Shown: piece by piece, positions 9,142 through 17,338 of the stretch | How the letters are laid out: every line of letters starts with the position of its first letter | How positions within the stretch are numbered: the first letter of the stretch is position 1 | Source: Cupriavidus basilensis | Lineage (GTDB): Bacteria; Pseudomonadota; Gammaproteobacteria; Burkholderiales; Burkholderiaceae | DNA length: 64,000 nt | NCBI RefSeq assembly: GCF_000832305.1 | Contig: NZ_CP010536.1 | Location: 1,178,001 to 1,242,000, forward strand | Direction: 5' to 3' | Translations under genes and position numbers: made by a program | Notes under the pieces: generated by a model | What the model saw: only the letters and a program-made list of their open reading frames with translations | Databases searched by the model: none | Told to the model about the DNA's origin: nothing

Positions 9142-11817
9142 ATGTCTTCAGAACCCGCCTCCCAGCACGCTCCCGCAGCAGCAAACGCAGCCGCAGCCGC
9201 AGCCACCACCACCGTCGCGGCATCGTCCGGCGCCGGCCCGGCGCGCTTCTCGCCCTGGCGCCAGGCTTTGCGCATGGCGCGGCGCGATTGGCGCGCCGGC
9301 GAGCTGAGCCTGTTGCTGTTCGCGCTGGTGCTGGCCGTGGCGGCGCTCAGCAGCGTGGGCTTTCTGGCCGACCGCATGCGCCTGGGGCTGGAGCGCGACG
9401 CGCGCCAGATGATCGCCGCCGATGTGCTGATCGTGTCCGACCAGCCGTTCGATGCCGTCTTCGCCAGCCACGCCGCGCAAGCGGGCCTGGCCACCACGCA
9501 GACGGTCACCTTTCCGAGCATGGCGAGCGCACATTTGCCGGGCAAGGCCGCCACAACGCAAGGGCAAGGGGCGGCTGGCGGGGCTCAGGCCGATGCCCCT
9601 TCGCAACTGGCTGCGCTCAAGGCGGTCGCCCCCGGCTATCCGCTGCGCGGGCAGCTCAAGGTGGCGGCTGGGCCCGGGGCGCCGGAAGCCGCCGCCACCG
9701 GCATTCCCGCCGAGGGCACCGTCTGGGTGGACGAGGCCTTGCTGGACGCGCTCGGCGTTGCCGTGGGCGACACCATCCAGCTGGGCAGCCGCGCCTTTCG
9801 CATCGACCGCATCCTCACGCAGGAACTGGATCGCGGCGCCGGCTTCATGAATTTCGCGCCGCGCGTGATGCTGCCGCTGTCTGACCTGGCCGCCACGGGG
9901 CTGGTGGGCTGGGGCAGCCGGGTCTCCTACCGCCTGCTGGTGGCTGGCCCCGATGCCGCCGCGCAGGCCTACCAGAAGTGGGCCGAGGCCGAGATCGACA
10001 AGCGCGCGCTGCGCAACACGCGGGTCGAGTCGCTGGAATCCGGCCAGCCGCAGATGCGCGCCACGCTGGACCGTGCCGAGCGTTTCCTGTCGCTGGTGGC
10101 GGTGCTGTCGTCGATGATTGCCGCGGTGGCCATCGCCATGTCGGCGCGCCGCTATATGCAGCGCCACACCGATGCCTGCGCTGTCTACAAGTGCATGGGC
10201 CTGTCGCGCCGCGAGATCCTGCTGGCTTTCGGGCTGGAGTTCCTGCTGCTGGGCGTGGGCGGCGCGGCGGCCGGCGTGGCGCTCGGCTACCTGGCGCACT
10301 ACGGCCTGCTGCTCTCGCTGGGTAAGCTGCTGACCGTGACGCTGCCGCAGCCTTCCGTCTTGCCTGCCGTGGTTGGCGTGCTGGCGGGCGTCGTCCTGCT
10401 GGCGGGCTTTGCCTTGCCGCCGCTGCTGGCGCTGACCCGGGTGCCGCCGCTGCGCGTGCTGCGGCGTGACGTCGGCGCGCCGCCGGTCTCGACCTGGATC
10501 GCCTACGGGCTCGGCCTGGGCGCCTTCGTGGCGCTGCTGCTGGTGGCCGCGCGTGATCTCAAGCTGGGGCTGACCACCGCGGGCGGCTTTGTCGCCGCCG
10601 GCGTCGTGTTCGCGCTGCTGGCCCTGGGACTGCTAAGCCTGCTGTCGCGGCTGATGCGCGGCCGGCGCCTGGCGCGCGGTAGCGTGGGCTGGCGCTTTGC
10701 GCTCGCGGTGCTGGAGCGCCGCCGCGGCGTGACGGTGCTGCAGACGGTGGCGCTGGCGGTGGGCCTGATGGCGCTGCTGCTGCTCGGCATGACCCGCAAC
10801 GACCTGATCGCCTCCTGGCGCAACGCCACGCCGGCGGACGCGCCCAACCGCTTCGTCATCAATATCCAGCCGGACCAGCGCGCGCCGCTTACCGGCATGC
10901 TGCAGCACGCCGGCATCGCCGACCTGCTGTACCCGATGGTGCGCGGCCGCCTGACACATATCGCTGGCCAGCAGGTGCGCGCCGAGCGCTTTGCCGATGG
11001 CCGCGCCCGCAACCTGGTCGAGCGCGAGTTCAACCTGTCCTATACCGATGCGCTGCCGGCCGGCAACCGCGTGGTGGCGGGCAACTGGCTCGGCGCCGGG
11101 AAGGGCGGGGCCGGGGCCTCGGTGGAGGAAGGCATCGCCAAGACGCTGGGGATCCGGCTCGGGGACACCCTGCGCTTCGATGTGGCGGGGCAGTCGGTGG
11201 AGGCGCCGGTCACCTCGCTGCGCAAGCTGGACTGGGGCTCGATGCGGGTCAATTTCTTCGTCATCCTGCCGCCTTCTGCCATGCAAGGCCTGCCGCAGAC
11301 CTATATCACCGCCTTCCACCTGCCGCCCGCGCAAGCCGCGCTGGGCAACCGCATGGTGGCGGCCTTCCCGAACATCACGGTGGTCAACACCGACATGATC
11401 CTGCGCCAGATCCAGGACGTGCTCGACCAGGTCATCGCCGCCGTCGAGTTCCTGTTCGTGTTCACGCTCGCAGCCGGCGTCACCGTGCTCTATGCAGCGC
11501 TGTCCGGGGCGCGCGACGAGCGCAAGCGCGATGCCGGGCTGCTCAAGGCGCTGGGCGCATCCGCCGCGGTGGTGCGCCAGACCCAGTACGCGGAGTTCCT
11601 GGTGGTGGGCGGGCTGGCGGGCCTGCTGGCCAGCCTGGGCGCGATCGCGGTGGGCTGGGGCTTGTCGCAGTTCGTGTTCGATTTCCCCTACCGCTTCAAT
11701 GGCTGGATCGTGCCGGCGGGTGTGCTTTCTGGCATGCTGTGCGCTTTCGCGGGCGGCTGGCTGGGTTTGCGCGAGGTGCTGCGGCAGCCGGCGCTGGCCA
11801 CGCTGCGTGAAACCTGA
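9142..11817 (+). CDS. Large FtsX-type ABC transporter permease (YbbP-like)
   Basis: An 891-residue membrane protein of the YbbP/MacB permease class. After a low-complexity alanine-rich N-terminus there is one transmembrane helix (about residues 55-75) and a large periplasmic domain. A group of three helices (about 315-460) contains the FtsX signature region with KCMGLSRREILLAFG. A second domain-plus-helices set follows, with KALGASAAVVRQTQYAEF near the C-terminus. The duplicated FtsX layout is typical of YbbP, normally paired with the ATPase YbbA. No ATPase gene is adjacent, so the partner is unlinked or missing. I chose the ATG at 9142 (MSSEPASQHAPA), preceded by purine-rich GAGAAGAGATAAGAG; earlier in-frame codons lack coding character. 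Confidence 0.85.
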   Translation: MSSEPASQHAPAAANAAAAAATTTVAASSGAGPARFSPWRQALRMARRDWRAGELSLLLFALVLAVAALSSVGFLADRMRLGLERDARQMIAADVLIVSDQPFDAVFASHAAQAGLATTQTVTFPSMASAHLPGKAATTQGQGAAGGAQADAPSQLAALKAVAPGYPLRGQLKVAAGPGAPEAAATGIPAEGTVWVDEALLDALGVAVGDTIQLGSRAFRIDRILTQELDRGAGFMNFAPRVMLPLSDLAATGLVGWGSRVSYRLLVAGPDAAAQAYQKWAEAEIDKRALRNTRVESLESGQPQMRATLDRAERFLSLVAVLSSMIAAVAIAMSARRYMQRHTDACAVYKCMGLSRREILLAFGLEFLLLGVGGAAAGVALGYLAHYGLLLSLGKLLTVTLPQPSVLPAVVGVLAGVVLLAGFALPPLLALTRVPPLRVLRRDVGAPPVSTWIAYGLGLGAFVALLLVAARDLKLGLTTAGGFVAAGVVFALLALGLLSLLSRLMRGRRLARGSVGWRFALAVLERRRGVTVLQTVALAVGLMALLLLGMTRNDLIASWRNATPADAPNRFVINIQPDQRAPLTGMLQHAGIADLLYPMVRGRLTHIAGQQVRAERFADGRARNLVEREFNLSYTDALPAGNRVVAGNWLGAGKGGAGASVEEGIAKTLGIRLGDTLRFDVAGQSVEAPVTSLRKLDWGSMRVNFFVILPPSAMQGLPQTYITAFHLPPAQAALGNRMVAAFPNITVVNTDMILRQIQDVLDQVIAAVEFLFVFTLAAGVTVLYAALSGARDERKRDAGLLKALGASAAVVRQTQYAEFLVVGGLAGLLASLGAIAVGWGLSQFVFDFPYRFNGWIVPAGVLSGMLCAFAGGWLGLREVLRQPALATLRET

Positions 11818-11841
11818 AGCCTGAACCATCCCTGAGTGCTT

Positions 11842-12279
11842 ATGAGTACCGATTCCAAGCCTGAAAATGCGGCATCCTCGGCATCCGATGCCGCCCCCGA
11901 AGTCACCGCCTATGAACTGATCGGCGGCGAGGCGCGCGTGCGCGAACTGGTCGACCGTTTCTACGACCTGATGGATCTGGAGGACGAGTTCAAGGGCCTG
12001 CGTGCGTTGCATCCCGCCTCGCTCGACGGCTCGCGCGACAAGCTGTTCTGGTTCCTGTGCGGCTGGCTGGGCGGTCCCAACCACTTCATCGAGCGCTTTG
12101 GCCACCCGCGCCTGCGCGCGCGCCACATGCCATTCGAGATCGGCACCAGCGAGCGCGACCAGTGGATGCGCTGCATGGCGCTGGCCATGCAGGACGTCGG
12201 CCTGCCCGAAGACCTGCAGCTGCGCCTGATGCAGGCCTTTTTCGGCACCGCCGACTGGATGCGCAATGTGCCGCGTTGA
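11842..12279 (+). CDS. Group II truncated haemoglobin
   Basis: A 145-residue globin of the 2-on-2 (trHbO, group II) type. Group hallmarks are the proximal histidine H95 in RARHMPFEIG, the preceding segment GGPNHFIERFGHP, and tryptophan W108 at the G8 position in RDQWMRCM. Tyr41 in RFYDLM is a candidate B10 tyrosine that would bind the distal ligand. Homologues bind oxygen or nitric oxide and are implicated in oxidative or nitrosative protection, but no specific role is shown here. A GTG two codons upstream (11836) is an alternative start. It begins 24 bp after the permease stop and is followed within 39 bp by the DUF924 gene. Confidence 0.92.
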   Translation: MSTDSKPENAASSASDAAPEVTAYELIGGEARVRELVDRFYDLMDLEDEFKGLRALHPASLDGSRDKLFWFLCGWLGGPNHFIERFGHPRLRARHMPFEIGTSERDQWMRCMALAMQDVGLPEDLQLRLMQAFFGTADWMRNVPR

Positions 12280-12317
12280 TGGCCAAGGCTACCTGACCCG
12301 CCATAGGTCCCGGCACC

Positions 12318-12935
12318 ATGGCTGACACGCATCCCGAAGCCGCCACGGACCTGCCTGCCGACGCCCGGCGCGTACTCGATTTCTGGTTCGGCGCGCCTGG
12401 CTCGCCGGCATGGAACACGACACGCTCGGTGTGGTTCACCAAGTCCGCCGAATTCGACGCCACGGTTCGCGCTGCCTTCCTGCCACTGTGGGAAGCCACG
12501 CACGCGGGCGCGAACGCGGGCTGGGCGCAAAGCCCCGAATCCGCCTGCGCGCGCATCGTGCTGCTCGACCAGGTGCCGCGCAACGTCTTTCGCGACGACC
12601 CGCGCAGCTTCGCCTCCGATGCGCAGGCGCTGGCAACAGCCCGGCAGATGGTGGCGAGCGGCGCCGACCGCCTGCTGCCCACGGCATTCCACCGCATGTT
12701 CTGCTACATGCCGTTCGAGCATTCCGAAGCGCTTGCCGACCAGAACATGGCCGTGCGGTTGATGACGGCGCTGCGCGACCAGAGCCAGGGTCAGGTGGAC
12801 GTGGTGGACTGGGCGCTCAAGCACCGTGCGGTGATCGAGCGTTTCGGGCGCTTCCCGCATCGCAACGCCATGCTGGGACGCGGGGATACGGCGCAGGAGA
12901 GCGCCTTCCTGGAGGAACCCGGCTCGTCGTTCTGA
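12318..12935 (+). CDS. DUF924 family protein
   Basis: A 205-residue soluble protein of the DUF924 family. It shows the family features VLDFWFGAPGSP near the N-terminus, ARIVLLDQVPRNVFRDDPRSF in the middle and an FHRMFCYMPFEHSE segment, all in a mostly helical, tetratricopeptide-like fold. The C-terminus RFGRFPHRNAMLGRGDT is also typical. No enzymatic activity has been established that I can state. It lies 38 bp after the globin gene on the same strand and is probably co-transcribed. A heptamer tandem repeat begins 77 bp after its stop. Confidence 0.88.
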   Translation: MADTHPEAATDLPADARRVLDFWFGAPGSPAWNTTRSVWFTKSAEFDATVRAAFLPLWEATHAGANAGWAQSPESACARIVLLDQVPRNVFRDDPRSFASDAQALATARQMVASGADRLLPTAFHRMFCYMPFEHSEALADQNMAVRLMTALRDQSQGQVDVVDWALKHRAVIERFGRFPHRNAMLGRGDTAQESAFLEEPGSSF

Positions 12936-13012
12936 GCGGGTCTCGCGTGGCACAGCCGCTATCGCGGGGTGGTGGCGGGGCCGGGGCGCAAGCCGATGTG
13001 GCCGGCTCTCGG

Positions 13013-13075
13013 TATCGGGTATCGGGTATCGGGTATCGGGCGTCGGGCGTCGGGCGTCGGGCGTCGGGCCGCGGG
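13013..13075. repeat. Heptanucleotide tandem repeat, nine units
   Basis: Four perfect TATCGGG units (13013-13040), four perfect CGTCGGG units (13041-13068) and one degenerate unit CCGCGGG (13069-13075). The block fills the convergent spacer between the DUF924 gene and the LOG-family gene and ends 8 bp before the stop codon of the latter. The abrupt change from one unit type to another suggests two rounds of expansion. Confidence 0.95.
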
Positions 13076-13083
13076 GAGCACCA

Positions 13084-13668
13084 TCAGGTCTGCTCGCGCT
13101 TCTCCTGCCACTTGTCCACCAGCAAGCGCGGCGCGTTGGCGAGCTTGTCGAGGATGCCTTCGGGCGTGGGCGCCACATGCAGCAGGTCGTTGTGGACCTG
13201 CTTCAGGAAGCCTTCGTCCACGGCGTGCTGCATGAAGCCCAGCATGCTGTCGTAGAAGCCTTCCGCATTGAGCAGTCCCACCGGCTTGGCGTGATAGCCC
13301 AGCTGCAGCCAGGTGAAGGTCTCGAACAACTCCTCGAAGGTGCCGACGCCGCCCGGCATGGCGATGAATGCATCGGCGCGGTCGGCCATCATCTGCTTGC
13401 GCTCGTGCATGTTGCGCACCACGTGCAGCTCGGTCAAGCCGCGATGGCCAACTTCCTTTTGCATCAGCGCCTCGGGAATGATGCCGATCGCGGTGCCGCC
13501 GTTGGCCAGCACGGCGTCGGCCACGGTGCCCATCAGCCCGACCTTGCCCCCACCGTACACCAGCGCCAGGCCGCGCTCGGCCAGGGTCTTGCCCATGGCG
13601 CGCGCCGCGGCGGCGTACTCGGGACGATTGCCGGGGCTGGAGCCGCAATAGATGCAAACGGACTTCAC
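13084..13668 (-). CDS. LOG family phosphoribohydrolase (TIGR00730 group)
   Basis: A 194-residue Rossmann-like protein of the LOG family. It begins SVCIYCGSSPGNRPEY and has the nucleotide-binding region YGGGKVGLMG and the diagnostic PGGVGTFEELFE loop (about residues 105-116). Family members release the base from nucleoside 5'-monophosphates; several are cytokinin-activating enzymes, and bacterial homologues are often annotated as such without known cytokinin production. The start codon overlaps the stop of the upstream TetR gene by 4 bp, so the two genes are translationally coupled. Confidence 0.93.
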   Translation of the reverse strand: MKSVCIYCGSSPGNRPEYAAAARAMGKTLAERGLALVYGGGKVGLMGTVADAVLANGGTAIGIIPEALMQKEVGHRGLTELHVVRNMHERKQMMADRADAFIAMPGGVGTFEELFETFTWLQLGYHAKPVGLLNAEGFYDSMLGFMQHAVDEGFLKQVHNDLLHVAPTPEGILDKLANAPRLLVDKWQEKREQT

Positions 13669-14363
13669 TTTTTTTCCTTTTCTGTTTGCGCCGCCTTGGC
13701 CGCGGCGTATTCCTGGGCTTGCTTGTCGAACGCCTGGCGGGCCTTGCCGCGCAGGTAAGGGGCCAGGATCGAGAAGATATGGTAGCTGGAGCCGTGCAGG
13801 TAGCCGCGGATCAGCTCAGGGTCGTTGTACTGGCGCGGATGCTGCACGAACTGGAACGACAGCCAGTAGGTGGCGATCACCACGATATTGGTGCAGATGG
13901 CCTCGACCTGCTCGGGCGTGGCCTCCATCTCGCCGTCTTCCTGGAACTGCCGGCAGATCTCCATCGCAAAGCGCTTCTTCTGCTCGACGATGCGCTTGAA
14001 ATTGGTTTCAAGCATGCGGTTGCGCGCCAGCAGGTCATTGATGTCGCGATACAGGAAGCGGTAGTTCCACAGGAACTCCGCCATGTATTGCAGGTAGCCC
14101 CAGCTTTCGTCCAGCGTGGCCTTGTGATCGTCGGGCAACTTCAGGCGGCGCTCCATCTCCTGCTCGAACAGCACGAAGATGGAGTTGATGATGTCGTCCT
14201 TGTTGCGGAAGTGATAGTAGAGATTGCCGGGGCTGATCTCCATGGCTTCCGCAATGGTGGTGGTGGTGACGTTGGGCTCGCCCACCTCGTTGAACAGGCG
14301 GAGTGAGACGTCCAGGATGCGGTCCCGGGTGCGGCGGGGACCGGCTTGCTGTTTGGGTTCCAT
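13665..14363 (-). CDS. TetR/AcrR-family transcriptional regulator
   Basis: A 232-residue TetR-type repressor. The N-terminal helix-turn-helix (about residues 10-60) has TRDRILDVSLRLFNEVG and TTTTIAEAMEISPGNLYYHF, the canonical recognition-helix ending. The C-terminal ligand and dimerisation domain is rich in aromatic residues (ESWGYLQYMAEFLWNYRFLYRDINDLL) and ends in a lysine/alanine tail. The ATG at 14363 (MEPKQQAGPRRTRDRIL) is preferred because the 27 upstream in-frame residues carry no family similarity. It overlaps the LOG gene by 4 bp, so it may control its own operon. The ligand is unknown. Confidence 0.92.
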   Translation of the reverse strand: MEPKQQAGPRRTRDRILDVSLRLFNEVGEPNVTTTTIAEAMEISPGNLYYHFRNKDDIINSIFVLFEQEMERRLKLPDDHKATLDESWGYLQYMAEFLWNYRFLYRDINDLLARNRMLETNFKRIVEQKKRFAMEICRQFQEDGEMEATPEQVEAICTNIVVIATYWLSFQFVQHPRQYNDPELIRGYLHGSSYHIFSILAPYLRGKARQAFDKQAQEYAAAKAAQTEKEKK

Positions 14364-14502
14364 AGGCGACCGGGCGAGCGGCAATTCGGTAAGTTGAAGG
14401 CGATTATAAGCAATCGCCGTTTGCCGCCATGCCACAAGCGCCATTGGCGCTGTCCGCGCGCCCGCCGTGCCGCGCTTGTGCCGAGCCCGTGCGGCCAGCC
14501 TG

Positions 14503-15015
14503 TCAGGCCGCCAGCGCGCGCAGCCAGTCCATCACGATCGGCCCCGCGATAGCCAGCCAGGTGCCGCCGCATAGCACCAGCGCCAGCATGACCGCCGCGC
14601 TGCCGAAGTCCTTGGCGCGCTTGGACAGGCTGTGCCGCTCCAGCGAAATCCGGTCGACCGCGGCTTCCACGCTGGAGTTGAGCAATTCCACGATCAGCAC
14701 CAGCAGCAGGGTGCCCAGCAGCAGGATGCGCTCGACAATGCCGACCGGCAGCAGCAAGGCGCAGGGCGTGAGGATGACCACCAGCGTCAGCTCCTGGCGA
14801 AACGCGCTTTCTTCCAGCACCGCGTAGCGCAGGCCGGACACCGAGTTGATGCCGGCATGCCAGGCCCGCGCCAGGCCGCGGTTGCCCTTGTGGGGGTTCT
14901 GCTCAATCGTGTAGTCGCTGCTCGGCGAGTCCGGGGGCGGTGCCGGGGCTGACGTGACGGTCTGTGGCGCCGGCGGGCGGTGCGGTTCGGTGGGTGGGCG
15001 AAGCGGAGTCGGCAT
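14503..15015 (-). CDS. dgkA: Diacylglycerol kinase DgkA
   Basis: Small trimeric inner-membrane kinase that phosphorylates diacylglycerol to phosphatidate, recycling lipid head-group donors. The catalytic stretch is clear: VELLNSSVEAAVDRISLE followed by HSLSKRAKDFGSAAV, with three transmembrane helices (near 75-90, 95-110, 140-165). It is 170 residues, longer than the usual 120 or so, because of a 40-residue proline-rich N-terminal extension. The first 113 bp of the gene overlap, in another reading frame, the 3' end of the upstream glycosyltransferase gene. No later ATG lies before the core, so the extension is either real or the start is a non-ATG codon. Confidence 0.92.
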   Translation of the reverse strand: MPTPLRPPTEPHRPPAPQTVTSAPAPPPDSPSSDYTIEQNPHKGNRGLARAWHAGINSVSGLRYAVLEESAFRQELTLVVILTPCALLLPVGIVERILLLGTLLLVLIVELLNSSVEAAVDRISLERHSLSKRAKDFGSAAVMLALVLCGGTWLAIAGPIVMDWLRALAA

Positions 15016-16069
15016 GTTCGGAGGAGGGGCGGGCAGTGGTGCCGTTCGTGCCGTTGGGGGTCGCGCGCACGGCCGGCAGTGGCTGCAGGTGAGTCAGGAA
15101 CTGCTCGGAGGCGGCGCGCCACGAGAACCGTTCGGCATGGGCGCGAGCGGTGGCGCGGTCGATGCGCAGCGCTTCCAGGCAAGCTTCACGCAAGTCTTCG
15201 TGCATCACCCCGGCATCGCTGTGGCCGAGCACATCGATTGGCCCGGTTACCGGATAGGCCGCCACCGGCAGCCCGCTGGCCAGGGCTTCGAGCAGCACCA
15301 GCCCGAACGTATCGGTGCGGCTGGGGAATACAAAGACGTCGGCTGAAGCATACACCTTGGCCAGCTCCGGCTGGGTCAGTACGCCCAGGTAGTTGGCCGC
15401 CGGATAGCGCGCGCGCAGCGACGCCAGCGCCGGCCCGTCGCCCACCACCCACTTGGAGCCGGGCAGGTCCAGCGCGAGGAAGGCCTCCACGTTTTTTTCC
15501 ACGGCGACACGCCCCACGTAGAGAAAGATCGGGTGCGCCGTGTTCAGCACGTTAGCCTGCTGGGTGGTGAAGACATCGAGGTCGACGCCGCGGGTCCACA
15601 GCACGCCGTGGGTGATGCCAAACTGATGCAGGTCTTGCAGCACCACAGGCGTCGGCGCCATCACGGCGCGCGCCGGGCCGTGGAACCAGCGCAGGAAGCG
15701 GTAGGTCCAGGCAAGCGGAATGCCAAAGCGTGCCTGCACGTACTCCGGAAAGCGTGTGTGGTAGGCGGTGGTGAACGGCAACTGCTCGCGGATCGCATAG
15801 CGGCGTGCAGCCAGCCCGAGCGGGCCTTCCGTGGCGATATGCAGCGCGTCCGGTGCGAAGGCGCGGATGCGCGCGCGGACCTTGGCGGCGGCGAACAGTG
15901 ACAGCGCGATCTCCGGATAGGTCGGGCAGGGAATGGTGGTGAATTCCTGCGGCGTGATCAGCTCCACCGTGTGCCCCATCGCAATCAGCTCGCGGCGGGT
16001 GGACTTGAGCGTGCGCACCACGCCATTGACCTGCGGCTCCCAGGCGTCGGTGACGATCAGGATCTTCAT
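14903..16069 (-). CDS. GT4-type glycosyltransferase
   Basis: A 388-residue GT-B glycosyltransferase of family 4. The N-terminal domain opens MKILIVTDAWEPQVNGVVRTL, typical of the mannosyl- and glucosyl-transferases that act on lipids. The C-terminal nucleotide-sugar domain has YVGRVAVEKNVEAFL and the E-x7-E region FPSRTDTFGLVLLEALASGLPV. The last 50 or so residues are low complexity (Thr, Pro, Asn rich) and coincide with the overlap onto dgkA. The ATG at 16069 follows an AAGGAGCAGCT ribosome site. It lies 107 bp after the LpxH-like gene and immediately before dgkA, suggesting membrane glycolipid synthesis. Donor and acceptor are not determinable. Confidence 0.9.
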   Translation of the reverse strand: MKILIVTDAWEPQVNGVVRTLKSTRRELIAMGHTVELITPQEFTTIPCPTYPEIALSLFAAAKVRARIRAFAPDALHIATEGPLGLAARRYAIREQLPFTTAYHTRFPEYVQARFGIPLAWTYRFLRWFHGPARAVMAPTPVVLQDLHQFGITHGVLWTRGVDLDVFTTQQANVLNTAHPIFLYVGRVAVEKNVEAFLALDLPGSKWVVGDGPALASLRARYPAANYLGVLTQPELAKVYASADVFVFPSRTDTFGLVLLEALASGLPVAAYPVTGPIDVLGHSDAGVMHEDLREACLEALRIDRATARAHAERFSWRAASEQFLTHLQPLPAVRATPNGTNGTTARPSSEHADSASPTHRTAPPAGATDRHVSPGTAPGLAEQRLHD

Positions 16070-16176
16070 AGCTGCTCCTTGCGGCCAGGCCGCGTGGGTG
16101 GCCGGCCTCGGCGAGGCCACGGCAATACCGTTGTACGGGTGGCGGCGTGTGGGGCAGGTGCCGCGCTCAAGTCTCG

Positions 16177-17193
16177 TCAGGCCGTGGCGACGGTGCGGCG
16201 CCCTGCTGTGGCCGGCGCATCGAGCAAGGTGGTCCAGTAGACGATCTGCAATTCGCCGTCCTGCGTCTCCACCAGGGCGGAGAGGCTCTCCACCCAGTCG
16301 CCGTCGTTGCAGTAGAGCTGGCCGTCGACCTCGCGGATCTCGGCCTTGTGGATATGGCCGCAGATCACGCCATCGCAGCCGCGCCGGCGCGCCTCATCCA
16401 CCATCGCCTGCTCGAACGAATTGATGTAGTTGACCGCGTTCTTGACCTGGTGCTTCAGGTATTGCGACAGCGACCAGTAGGGAAAGCCCAGGCGCGCGCG
16501 GATGCGGTTGAAGTGCCGGTTGATGGCCAGGATCAGCGTGTAGAGCGAGTCGCCCAGGTAAGCCAGCCAGCGCGCGTGCTGCACCACACCGTCGAACAGG
16601 TCGCCGTGCACGACCCACAGTCGCCTGCCCGCGGCGGTGACGTGGACGGCATCTTCGCGCACCGTGATATCGCCGAAGGCGAGGCCGTCGAACTGCCGCG
16701 CCACCTCATCGTGGTTGCCCGGCACGTAGATCACCTCGGTGCCCTTGCGCGCCTTGCGCAGCAGCTTCTGCACCACATCGTTGTGGCTCTGCGGCCAGTA
16801 CCAGCCGCGGCGCAGCTGCCAGCCATCGATGATGTCGCCGACCAGGTAGAGCTGGTCCGATTCATTGTGCTTGAGGAAGTCGAGCAGGTAATTGGCCTGG
16901 CAGCCGGCCGTGCCGAGGTGGATGTCCGACAGCCAGATGGCGCGGTAGTGGCGGGTGGGATGGGACGGATGCGGGGGCTGGGTGGTGGCTTCGGGGGGCG
17001 GGGCGCTGGCGGCAGAGGTGGCGCTACGCCCGGGAGGCCGTTGCTGCAAGTCGCTGGCCGGTGGCATGAAGGCGGCCAGCGCGGCAGGCAATGACATGGG
17101 CCGTGGCAGGGATTGCGACTCGGCGGTGCGGCTGCGCAGCAGTTGCGCGGCCTTGGCCAGATGTCCGCGGGCAGAACGAAGAGCTTGAACCAT
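16177..17193 (-). CDS. LpxH-like metallophosphoesterase (COG2908 group)
   Basis: A 338-residue calcineurin-type phosphoesterase related to UDP-2,3-diacylglucosamine hydrolase LpxH. All metal-binding motifs are present in order: SDIHLGT, GDIIDGW, GNHDEVA, VHGDLFD and GHIHKAE. Compared with Escherichia coli LpxH (about 240 residues) it has a roughly 85-residue low-complexity N-terminal extension and an insertion after VHGD with LILAINRHFNRIRARLG. It therefore looks like the paralogous LpxH-like group rather than the lipid A enzyme. It leads the LpxH-like/glycosyltransferase/dgkA cluster, which points to lipid head-group metabolism, an inference from context. Confidence 0.88.
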   Translation of the reverse strand: MVQALRSARGHLAKAAQLLRSRTAESQSLPRPMSLPAALAAFMPPASDLQQRPPGRSATSAASAPPPEATTQPPHPSHPTRHYRAIWLSDIHLGTAGCQANYLLDFLKHNESDQLYLVGDIIDGWQLRRGWYWPQSHNDVVQKLLRKARKGTEVIYVPGNHDEVARQFDGLAFGDITVREDAVHVTAAGRRLWVVHGDLFDGVVQHARWLAYLGDSLYTLILAINRHFNRIRARLGFPYWSLSQYLKHQVKNAVNYINSFEQAMVDEARRRGCDGVICGHIHKAEIREVDGQLYCNDGDWVESLSALVETQDGELQIVYWTTLLDAPATAGRRTVATA

Positions 17194-17338
17194 GGCGGCC
17201 TCGGTAGCGACGATGGCTGCATTGGGCCAGCGGCGCGTGACGAAGCTGTTAAGGAAACATGAACGTCATATGACTGTTGTGTGGAAGCGGCTATGGGGTG
17301 GCTGGCTGGGGCTTCCGGCTGCTGGCTCCGTGGTCTCA

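Noticed and set aside
13013..13075. CRISPR-like array
   Set aside because: Units are 7 bp with no unique spacers and there are no cas genes nearby; it is a simple tandem repeat.
16070..16120. Upstream start of the glycosyltransferase at 16120
   Set aside because: The additional 17 residues lack similarity, and a good AAGGAG ribosome site lies directly before the ATG at 16069.
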